Shown here: positions 1 through 9,035 of the stretch, piece after piece
Position numbering within the stretch: the stretch's first letter is position 1
Layout: each line of letters opens with the position of its first letter
DNA from: Fistularia commersonii
Lineage: Eukaryota > Chordata > Actinopteri > Syngnathiformes > Fistulariidae
Assembly: GCA_037954325.1 (NCBI GenBank)
Contig: JBBMNZ010000001.1
Span: 1,811,765-1,875,764, forward strand
Length of the DNA: 64,000 nt
Direction: 5' to 3'
Position numbers and translations under genes: made by a program
Notes under the pieces: generated by a model
Databases searched by the model: none
Seen by the model: the letters and a program-made list of their open reading frames with translations, nothing else
Told to the model about the DNA's origin: nothing

Positions 1-78
1 ATAAAAGCGGTCAAATCGCATCGGGCGACTTCATTTGAACTGCGAGTGCCAGTAGCTTCGGAACCGGAACAAGTTTCG

Positions 79-105
79 GTTAGGGTTAGCCCTAACCCTA
101 ACCCT
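79..105. repeat. Head-to-head telomere-like repeat
   Basis: Two TTAGGG-type units meet about two and a half CCCTAA units head to head (ggttagggttag followed by ccctaaccctaaccc). It is an interstitial telomere-like tract only 27 bp long. Further short CCCTAA runs occur near 10814-10831 and, degenerate, near 41420-41510. Confidence 0.6.
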
Positions 106-119
106 TCGCTCAAGGGGAA

Positions 120-765
120 ATGTCTTCTTCTTCTTCTTCTTCTTTCGGCTTTTCCCTTCAGGTGTCGCCACAGCGAGTCAACTTTCTCCATCTAGCCCTA
201 TTCTCTGGATCCTCCTCTCTCACACCAACTACCTTCATATCTTCTCTCACTACGTCCATCCATTCCTCTCTTTGGTCTTCCTCCAGACCTCCTGCCTGGC
301 AGCTCCACCTTCAGCAACCTTCTACCCAGATCTTCACCATGTTTTGGACATGAACACTCCTTTGTTCATGTCCAAAACATCTCAATCATCACTTTGTCTT
401 GGTCATACATGTCTTGCACCCCTGTGACAGATTCTTCTTCTCCTTTCGGCTTTTCCCTTCAGGTGTCGCCACAGCGAGTCAACTTTCTCCATCTAACCCT
501 ATTCTCTGGATCCTCCTCTCTCACACCAACTACCTTCGTATCCTCTCTCACTACGTCCATGAATCTTCTCTTTGGTCTTCCTCCAGACCTCTTGCCTGGC
601 AGCTCCAATTCCAGCATCCGTCTACCAATATATTCACTATCCCTCTTCTGTCCATGACCCAACCATCTCAGTCTGGCTTCTCTGACCTTCTCTCCAAAAC
701 ATCTAACATGTGCTGTTCCTCCGATGGATCCTTTCCATCTTTGCCACTGCCGAAGAGAACAACAA
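120..765 (-). mobile_element. RTE-type LINE fragments, C-terminal tail of the reverse transcriptase ORF (two partial copies)
   Basis: Read on the minus strand, 430-662 encodes a tail with GKRSGGRPKRRFMDVVRED and GVREEDPENRVRWR. This matches the conserved C-terminal tail of RTE-clade non-LTR retrotransposon polyproteins that are abundant in fish. A second partial copy of the same tail lies at 120-335, separated by a short inverted spacer around ttttggacatgaa / ttcatgtccaaaa. Frames are interrupted and there is no endonuclease or catalytic RT domain, so these are dead 3' fragments. The family call rests on recognising the tail; the exact subfamily is not determined. Confidence 0.7.
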
Positions 766-960
766 CATTTACTTTAAGGACAATTAAATTGTGTTATCTC
801 ACCAAATTGGACAATTGGCATTAGGCTACATGTTAGACGTAGCACAGCACAGGTGTGCTTTTCTTTTAAAAAAATGGGAAAAATGTCTTGCGGGTCCAAA
901 AAGAGTTCAGTCGTGGACGTGAGCACAATATTCCAAAATATCAGCCATCCATTCACCAGT
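766..960. repeat. Non-LINE segment shared with 3226-3420
   Basis: From tttactttaaggacaatta to catccattcacc this stretch is nearly identical to 3226-3420, with only a handful of differences by eye. It joins the two LINE pieces at this locus. The adjoining LINE piece is also shared, so the duplicated unit is composite (about 430-960 against 2905-3420). No coding content is seen. Confidence 0.65.
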
Positions 961-961
961 C

Positions 962-1330
962 ATTCCTGATCCTCTCCATCCTGGTCACTCCCAAAGAGAA
1001 CCTCAACATCTTCATCTCTGCAACCTCTAGTTCTGCCTGCTGTCTTTTGGTCATTGGAACAGTTTCTAGTCCAAACATCATCGCTGGTCTCACCACTGTC
1101 TTGTACACCTTTCCTTTCCTTCTGGCTGATGTTCTTCTATCTCTTGGTACCCCTGACACTTTTCTCCACCCATTCCAACCTGCTTGGACCGTCTCTTCAC
1201 TTCTTCTCCACACTCTCCTACGCTCTGGACTGTTGACCCCAAGTACCTGAAATCCTCCAGCTTCTTGGTCTCCACTCCCTGTAGCTTCACCGTTCCACCC
1301 GAGTTCCTCTCATTCACACACATATATTCT
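962..1330 (-). mobile_element. RTE-type LINE fragment, region after the reverse transcriptase core
   Basis: The minus strand encodes, in two overlapping frames, MCVNERNSGGTVKLQGVE, DFRYLGSTVQSVGECGEEV and KGKVYKTVVRPAMMFGLETV, then AELEVAEMKMLRFSLGVTRM. These are hallmark segments downstream of the catalytic core in RTE-like elements. At least one frameshift lies near 1090-1213, and the YADD-containing part is absent. The piece is oriented like the tails at 120-765 and is probably the remains of the same insertion or of a second nested one. Confidence 0.75.
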
Positions 1331-2715
1331 GTCTTCTAACTTTCCAGAGCATACCTCCACCTCTCTAGATGTTCCTCTACCTGTTCTCACTACAGATCAT
1401 AATGTAGGGGAATGTAATGGCTCTTAAAACGCAAGGGAAGGGGGTTGGAAAAGTCAATCACCAAGCGCCTCTCCGACATCGCCTGTGCATTCTGGTAAAA
1501 AAAAAAAAAATCGAAATCACGCCGATAAAATTATGAAGAAATGATGTCACGCCGAGCGGATGGGGATTGGAGATCTCCAGCTCTGCTATCAATATGGAAA
1601 TTCGGCGACCGTTTTTTTGGGGCGCCTTGTTACCGCGGTCGGTAAATAAGCGCTTATTCTGGAGCGCGAGCCATTCCATTCATTAGCGTCTGTCAGTGTA
1701 GATTTACAATAATATCAAACCTTTACAGAGAGAACATTCGTGTCAAGACTAAGTAGTCTCACTCCCGCGTTCTAATCTGGTTTCATGGATCAACCCCCTC
1801 AAGGACTTTACCCACCGCCACCCGTCCCACTCGCGGAACCGTCGGACTCGGTGTCACAAACGGGAAGCCGACGGCTCCATCATCGGAGAAAAAAAACAAA
1901 ACCGAAAATCGGATAGATGCTACGCGTCTCCTCGATTATTTGTCGCCGCATCAAGGAGGGGATCTGATGAAAGTGCTTCGCAGCTGCGACGGGACGTAAA
2001 GCCATTCCGCCGTAGACGAATGAGAAAAATAATTTCTCTCTCGTCTTTTTTTTTTTTTTTTTTTAGTGTGTGTGTCCCCAAATTGCATTTTCTCATCTCG
2101 GCCAGCTGACTTCTTCACTTCTTCAAGCCCTCCCAGACATTAGCATTCAATGAGGTACCGGCGCTCTCGCTGTTAGCCGCGAGCCTCATCACAACGAATA
2201 TGTTCTGCATTCATCTCGGGATTAAATGCCAAAAAAAAAAAAAAGGCGGACGGACCGATTCGAATCGGTCCGCTCGCTCGACGGGAGGGTTGGAGGCCGG
2301 GTTCGCATCCGCCGCCCGTCCGTCTGAATCCGCTGGTTTCTGCGCGTCTGCTCTGAATTCATTAGCGATGCTAACCTCCTGCCACGCGGCGCTGCTCTGG
2401 AGGGAGTGTCAAACTTCAATTAGCGGACGCAATGGAGTGGAGGCTTCCAGGAAGGAAGGGGGAAAGGAAATAATACGGTGCTGCACGGCGAGGAGGCTTC
2501 ACTTTTTCAGAGTGAGGCAGAAATAAAGCTGACAGTTTCCACGACGTCCACGGCTTCAGAATTGTCGGTTTTGTACAGATGGTGGGAAAGTAGCCGACGC
2601 AGAACCGGCACGGGTTCCAGAATCGTTCGATTTAGATCGAAATTAAAAAAAGGAAATGGAAGTCATCCATTTGTTCTTCTTCGTCCGTGGACTTGGACCT
2701 CCTGCCCGGCGGCTC
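1331..2715. other. Stretch without recognisable genes
   Basis: I see no supported gene. It holds short homopolymers (A-run near 1498-1511, T-run near 2047-2064, A-run near 2230-2244). The open frame at 2200-2526 has no recognisable domain and no conserved-looking splice structure. Confidence 0.5.
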
Positions 2716-2904
2716 CAATTCCAAAAGGGTTTGAGGAACTGTTTCCTCAAAGAATTAGCCTGAGCAGGTTCTGGGAACTGCAAGAAGTTCTTGCAGTGCG
2801 AAAGGGGCTGATGATATCTGGCACCGGTAGTGAATAATCTACCACCTTTAGATGCCCATCTTGGAGATCCAGGATTAAACTTGAGTTTCGGCACTAGAGA
2901 GTCC
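2716..2904. repeat. Interspersed repeat fragment shared with 17855-17975
   Basis: The string gggtttgaggaactgtttcc and the following aggattaaacttgagtttc recur in inverted orientation at 17855-17975. The two copies share their ends but differ in internal spacing. The family is not recognised. Confidence 0.5.
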
Positions 2905-3225
2905 CAGAGTTTGTCTTCCTCTTCTGTCCCTTTGGACTTTTCCCTTCAGGGGTCTCCACACCTTCTCCATCTAACCCTATTCTTTGAATCCTCCTCTCTC
3001 ACACCAACTAACTTCATATCCTCTCACACTAGACCCCTCAATCTTCTCTTTGGTCTTCCTCTACACCCTCCAATTCCAGCATCTGTCTGGCGGTATCTTC
3101 ACTATCCCTCCTCTGTGCGTGACCCAACCATCTCAGTCTAGCTTCTCAGACCTTCTGTCCGAAACATCTAACATGTGCTGTCCCTCCGATGGATCCTTTC
3201 CATCTTTGCCACTGCCAAAGAGAAC
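2905..3225 (-). mobile_element. RTE-type LINE tail fragment, third copy
   Basis: This is the same C-terminal tail region as at 430-765 on the minus strand, but more diverged, with small deletions that break the frame. It is directly followed by the shared segment 3226-3420, which mirrors the arrangement at 430-960 and shows a composite duplication. Confidence 0.65.
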
Positions 3226-3420
3226 AACAACATTTACTTTAAGGACAATTAAATTGTGTTATCTCACCAAATTGGACAATTGGCATTAGGCTACATGTTA
3301 GACGTAGCACAGCACAGGTGGGCTTTTCTTTTAAAAAATGGGAAAAATGTCTTGCGGGTCTAAAAAGAGTTCAGTCGCGGACGTGAGCACAATATTCCGA
3401 AAAATCAGCCATCCATTCAC
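3226..3420. repeat. Second copy of the 766-960 segment
   Basis: Nearly identical to 766-960. It ends in catccattcacc and then diverges: here a different LINE 3' end follows, whereas the first copy is followed by RTE sequence. Confidence 0.65.
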
Positions 3421-3424
3421 CCGT

Positions 3425-3640
3425 CTTCTGCCGCTTGTCAGAGGCCCGGACTTCCCTCCCGGGCTTGCGAGGAATCCAGATGAGTTCCGGGGCCAGTCAG
3501 GAGATGTAGTCCCTCCGGCGTTGTCCTGAGTCTCCACGTACCCTGAAGTCCTGGCCAGGGAGGCGTCCAGCAAGCACCTCATCTGGATACTCTGAGCTTC
3601 CTCCAGGAGCTCCTCGGCCTTTGCTGTCACTTGTATTCAC
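3425..3640 (-). mobile_element. LINE 3'-terminal fragment of a common fish family
   Basis: Read on the minus strand, this ends with a decayed form of the widespread fish LINE tail: tatccagatgaggtgc, then gagggactacatctcctgac, then agcggcagaagac followed by a short gaatggatgg tail. The family is familiar from fish genomes, but the subfamily (Rex1/L2-like) is not resolved. No intact ORF. Confidence 0.55.
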
Positions 3641-4254
3641 AGCGAAAGAGCTCATTCAGACTTCCCTCACCTGAGCATACATCAGGAGATGTATGCTTAA
3701 CGCTACTGAACACCGCATTTTCATTCATCCGCCGGTTAGATCTTCTCCTCCCTGCCAATCCGCCAACGCTCGCTGGAAGTGTGATGCATGAACGTGTTCA
3801 GTGCCTGGAGGTGAACGAGGAGAAAATCTAAAAAAAAAAAGAAAAACGATGCTTTGAACAATTAAAGGCTGAAATGCTCCCAGAGGACACGACTGCCTGG
3901 AGCTCTTAACCCAAACTCTGCATTTGCATTTCTTCAAGCTACTGTATCGCCCATATGCCTTTTCCTGCCGCATTTGTCTGGCATTTACTAAATGTAAGAG
4001 GTTAGATGCGGTACTTTCACGAAATATTGATCGACTGAGGTGGTTTTGGCGCAGTTTTTCACCCTAAGTCGGAACTCAGGTACTGTACATTAGCAACCGG
4101 GATACTCACCAAAGCTAACTCAGGGGTAAAATCATATTCCAGGACAGGGTCCCCGAAACCCCCGTCCCCCTGAAAATCTTTCTCGGTACAAATAACAGTT
4201 TTCATTAAACTTTACATGTTTGACAAATGGATTTTCACATTTGCTGTTCAAATA
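3641..4254. other. Stretch without recognisable genes
   Basis: No coding exon or known repeat recognised; an A-run lies near 3831-3840. Confidence 0.4.
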
Positions 4255-5277
4255 CTGAGAAGAGATGTGCGGTGAGGCTGCGGACTGTCCAGCCTCACCG
4301 ACTAGGTATCGTGAACCAAATGAAACTTGCAATTTAAATATTTAAGTTTTGGGTCATTTTATTTCAACTTTAAAATCGTATTAATGCACAGATATTTTTT
4401 TGTATGTGATCATCCATACGAAATTAAACAATAGGAAAGATAAAGACCTTCTACATTCAATATTGATTGAAAATAATGATTAAAATATTCAAATAAAAAA
4501 GTTTGGCACACAGTTTGTAATTTCCAAACTACTGAACCTGATTATAAGCCGCACCGGATAAAAATAAGTAAATTAATATATGTGTACATATAAAGTCTGC
4601 ACTTGTCAATAAGCTGCAGGTGCCCACGTTGTAACATATTTACACAGAAATATATATTTTTAATTAAACACATACAGAACTGTCTCAGAAAATTACAATA
4701 TTGTGATAAAGCTCTTTATCTTCTGTAAAGCAATTAAAAATAAAAATGTCATACATTCTGGATTCATTACAAATCAGCTGAAATATTGCAAGCCTTTTAT
4801 TATTTTAATATTGCTGATTATGGCTTACATCTTAAGAAAACTCAAAAATCCTATCTCAAAATATTAGAATATCATGAAAATAATTTTTGTTTTTTTAAAT
4901 GCATTACAGAAGATAAATACCTTTATCACAATATTCTAATTTTCTGAAACAGTCCTGCACTAGTAACATCCACAAAGACGTACTGCAAATGTTTTTTTCC
5001 CCCCAAACAGTGGCTGTTAAACGAACGATGAAAAAGACGAATAATAAAAAAGTCAAGGTAGAGTCCATCCATCCATCTTTCCATCCAACCGTTAAATTCA
5101 TCTTCTTCATTGTTGGAATTGAACGGCCTCGGAATTTCCCGGTCATGTCATCGGTCCGATGTGACGAAGCTAAATGTTTTAGCGGCGTGGCGCTAGTTAG
5201 CCCCCCCCAAAATAATAGAACGGCTGCCGAGAGCCGCCAAGTGAGGCACGCCGTCCTCCTGCCTCAAGGTAGGGGGC
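4255..5277. mobile_element. Non-autonomous TIR element, family A copy 1, with a nested MITE
   Basis: The left end (gtgaggctg...cagcctcac) and the reverse complement of the right end (near 5236-5277: agcgccccctaccttgaggc, then cgtgcctcac) form long, imperfect, self-complementary terminal inverted repeats. The interior shares ataagctgcaggtg and attgaacggcctc with the copy at 21600-22380. Compared with that copy it contains about 420 extra bases (about 4670-5090) that include a complete small MITE. No transposase ORF is present. Confidence 0.5.
4674..4960. mobile_element. MITE with about 65-bp terminal inverted repeats
   Basis: The left end (actgtctcagaaaattacaa, then tattgtgataaa) is matched by the reverse complement of the right end (actgtttcagaaaattagaa, then tattgtgataaa), with the similarity running about 65 bp inward. 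It is a non-coding element of about 287 bp of a type common in teleosts, probably Tc1/mariner-related. The superfamily is inference. It sits inside the larger TIR element 4255-5277. Its interior is the unit amplified at 15056-15975. Confidence 0.65.
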
Positions 5278-5280
5278 GCT

Positions 5281-5849
5281 CTTGATTCCAGGGATTCCTC
5301 TCGCGACTCATAAATCTAATCCACAAGAAATCAGTTCCTCACCAGCCATGAGCCTCACCGCACCGCAGCGACGTACGGTTAGCTTAAGGCGCCTCAAATT
5401 AAACGTATTACTGCTATTTTATGTTTCTGTTGACGACTCTTGGGCGCGATCACATCGTCCGGGGGAAAATCACATTCTCTCTCCGGCAAGAACATGATGC
5501 ACATAAGCTAAGATGCTGTGTCAGATAGGTGCCTGTGTGTGTGTGTGTGTGTGTGTGTGGTTGGTGAGGGGGAGAGGATTGCTAGCTACGGTTAGCGAAC
5601 AACGCGAGGCGAGTCCCGGCGGAGTGTGTGGAAATAATTGCCTCATTTATCCAAACATCCGCTTCACTTTGATGCCGAAATCTTTTTTGCATATCAATGT
5701 GTAAACAGATGCAGCTACCCGCGCTGTGGCTGCAACACACACATACACACACACACACAGACACACACACACACACACAGGTGTACGCCGTGGTTGCATA
5801 TACTCAACACAATACAAGCGGAGCATTATTCCAATGAAACTGGCTTTTT
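5281..5849. repeat. Stretch with GT and CA microsatellites, no gene
   Basis: A GT run lies at about 5534-5559 and a CA run at about 5736-5780. No supported coding exon. Confidence 0.5.
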
Positions 5850-6340
5850 TTTTCCTTGTTTATTTAAGCCCTGTTTTTTTTTATTTATTTTTTTTATTCA
5901 AGCCCTGTTTTTTTTATTATTATTTTCTTATTATTATTTTTATCTAAGCCCTGTTTTTTATTATCTTTTTTTTAATTCAAACCCCGTTTATTTTTTTTTT
6001 ATTATTGTTTTATCTTTTTTTCAATTTAAGCCCTTTTTATATTATTATTATTTTATTATTTTTTTATTAAAGCCCTGTTTTTTTTTTGTTTTGTTTTTTT
6101 TTATTTAAGACGTGTTTTTTTTTTTTTTTATTATTATTATTTTTATCTAAGCCCTGTTTTTTTATTATCATTATTTTATTTTATTTTTAATTTAAGCCCC
6201 GTTTATTTTTTATTATCATTATTGCTTTTTTTTTTTCAATTTAAGCCCTTTTTTATTATCATTATTATTTTTTTATTTAAGCCCTGTTTTTTGTTTTTTT
6301 TATTATTAATATTTTATTTTTTATTTTTGTTTTTTTTCGG
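5850..6340. repeat. T-rich degenerate minisatellite
   Basis: About eleven degenerate units each carry a core close to aatttaagccctgtttttt, separated by variable T/TTA spacers. The plus strand is overwhelmingly T. Open frames here are low-complexity artefacts. Confidence 0.75.
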
Positions 6341-6544
6341 ACTCCGCAGCGCATCTTCACCGTGCTCTCCTATCATAAACGTGAAGACGTTTAGGACTTT
6401 TTCCGGCGTGTTTATCTCTCAAATTTTTCCTTCTATTCGGCTTCTATAAGATCATTTCAAAGGACTTTGTATCTTACTTTTTACCCGGAGGGTCGACGCA
6501 ACCGGAGTTTCCCCTTTCCGCCTGCAGGTCCTCCAACCGATTGT

Positions 6545-6790
6545 CCTTTTCCTTTCCAAATAAGATAAACTTTATCGAATTCTTTTGTAACAGCAGCGTA
6601 ACAGTTGTAGGGTTAATAAATATGAATATGAATAGAGAGACAATGAGAAGCTTGCAAGACACATCCACGTATAAATAGACTGCAGAGAACGACAACAAGG
6701 ATAGGAACGTAAACAGAGTGACAACAGCAATAGCAAAAATATCATTACCTAGAATTAACACAAAGTTTTCCTTTGTTTTAGTGTAAAGGG
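6545..6790. mobile_element. Retroposon 3'-end-like repeat (aactttat / tgtcacagcagc family)
   Basis: The run aataagataaactttatcga, then ttgtaacagcagcg, then actgcagagaac and aacaaggata closely parallels 17062-17430. Related ends occur in the other orientation at 44590-45000 (caataaagtttg). Such ends (aactttattgatcccc...gaaatt) are a common fish retroposon terminus; the family is not resolved. Confidence 0.45.
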
Positions 6791-7224
6791 GGTAAACGGG
6801 TAAATTCTAAAAATCTGTTTCGATAAAAAAAAAAAAAACATGACAAATAAATTAATTAAATTAAGTTAATATTAAAAATGAATATTAAAAAAGGATGAAA
6901 TTACACTCTAAAAATTGTGTTGAGTTAAAAGAGAAAATCTTGTCATTGTGGGAAAATTTGCCACTAGAATTTATTAAAAAATTTAATAATAGCGTGTATA
7001 AGAGGAGGTATAATGTTTACAAGGCTATTAAATCAATCATTTTAATTTTGGCTGTTTTTTTTTTTTTTTTTTTTGCTATTGTTTTCGTGATTATCATAGA
7101 AATAATTAAAGATCGTTTTAACTGCATCACCAGACGTTTTTTTTCATCAAAAATTAATTTCCTTCTCAAACAATTTTTTTTTAAGCTAAAAAAAATACAT
7201 TGCAAAGTTACTTTTTTATTTTTT

Positions 7225-7269
<45 letters not shown>

Positions 7270-8458
7270 CCACTGTTTAAAACCTCCAGACGCATGTGAG
7301 AAAAAAACAAATATTTTATTTCAAATCGACTCTGAGACCCCTTCTGTAGAAGGCATCTGTGTCCAGTCCAGTTTACGGTTTCTGTGAATCCCAAGATACT
7401 CGTAGGTCCACCAGGGAGGGGGTACGTTAGCATAGCATGTAACATGGGGTTCCAAAGGGGGGCAGATAGCATCTGCTAGCATCTGCTAGCATTTGATAGC
7501 ATCTGATAACCTACAGTTTGCGCTGTGCGCTCGCTGCGATGAAGCCCGACTCTGGACGCAACTCCGGAAATGACAGTTTGATGTAAAGTTTAATGAGTTA
7601 AATTGGAGTTAGCGGAGATTCTTCTGTTGTCGGATACTTGGAGGCGGGTTTCAACCGATCAGCTCCCTGGCGGCAGCGGTTTCAGTCGATTCCCGACTTT
7701 CAGTGTCCTTAAGGGAGACGCCGGTTCGCGTCTCAAACGGCGAAAGGGCAAATGCTATCATTTACCGTAATAACCGGGAAGTAAAAGCGCATAAAATATC
7801 GAATATTCATCAGCTCCACTGACGACTGGAAAATGTTTTTGTCGTTGGATCCTCGACCCCTCCTGGATTGCTGACACCACCCAACAGATTTTAGCGCTTT
7901 AAGCCGCCGAAAAGCCAATTTTGTCACAGAAAGCGGGTTTATTTCTACTCGTGTGGCTTAATTTGCGCGTTTATTAAAGCGAGCGGTATAATAAATGTAT
8001 CCGTGTATCCATTGGACGGTTTTTCTGTCTGTCATTGTAAAGAAAACAAACCCAGCCTGGAGGCGTCACTGGTGAGACTGGACTTGAGAAGCAAGGACGG
8101 GCAAAGGACATCGGTATTCTTCCCATCCTTGAAGTATTCATATATATACAAATAGCCGCTCTTAATAATCGTCCGTCTCCTGCGCAGCTTCATTCATTAC
8201 CGCTTTATTCGTCGTCATCATCGCCTCGCCGCTCCCGCCCGCCAACAGAAACTTTGATTCATGGAGTGTCAGCATGAATTTGCTTCCCTGGGACCGTCGT
8301 CCGCCGGGTAATATAATCACAATCGCCCTAATAAGAGCCCCGAATGCACGCAAAAACAAATAACTTGAAAAGAAAAAACACAAAGATAACAAGCCGCGTC
8401 CCGATTGCCCTCGACGCCATGCTAGTTTCATTTCGGAGAGCTCGCTAGCGCGTAGCCG
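6791..8458. other. AT-rich stretch without recognisable genes
   Basis: Contains T-runs at about 7056-7074 and 7231-7265 (35 T). Short open frames here are A/T-driven, and none shows a domain or splice context that I recognise. Confidence 0.5.
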
Positions 8459-9035
8459 AGTAAGCTGCGCTGCTTGCTAGCCTCTCGCAGCGCAGCTTAC
8501 TTGGCTACATGGCTACACGCTACTTGGCTACTTGGCTACAAGTAAGCTGCGCTGCTTGCTAGCCTCTAGCAGCGCAGCTTACTTGGCTACATGGCTACAC
8601 GCTACTTGGCTACTTGGCTACAAGTAAGCTGCGCTACTTGCTAGCCTCTAGCAGCGCAGCTTACTTGGCTACATGGCTACACGCTACTTGGCTACTTGGC
8701 TACAAGTAAGCTGCGCTGCTTGCTATCCTCTAGCAGCGCAGCTTACTTGGCTACATGGCTACACGCTACTTGGCTACTTGGCTACAAGTAAGCTGCGCTG
8801 CTTGCTAGCCTCTAGCAGCGCAGCTTACTTGGCTACATGGCTACACGCTACTTGGCTACAAGTAAGCTGCGCTGCTTGCTAGCCTCTAGCAGCGCAGCTT
8901 ACTTGGCTACATGGCTACACGCTACTTGGCTACAAGTAAGCTGCGCTGCTTGCTCGCCTCTAGCACCGCAGCTTACTTGGCTACATGGCTACACGCTACT
9001 TGGCTACTTGGCTACAAGCTACATGCTACAATGCT
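8459..9035. repeat. Tandem array of hairpin-forming 82/74-bp units
   Basis: Seven units start near 8459, 8541, 8623, 8705, 8787, 8861 and 8935. Spacing is 82 bp five-fold, counting intervals to 8787, then 74 bp twice after loss of one cttggcta. Each unit has an inverted repeat, arms aagtaagctgcgctgct and agcagcgcagcttactt (17 bp, perfect in most units), around an 11-base loop containing gctagc. A direct ctacttgg/ggctaca-rich spacer separates the hairpins. Long open frames through the array are by-products of its composition, because 82 is not a multiple of 3. Confidence 0.9.

Noticed and set aside
8459..9035. CRISPR-like repeat-spacer pattern
   Set aside because: The spacers are as repetitive as the repeats, the locus is vertebrate nuclear DNA, and no cas genes exist.
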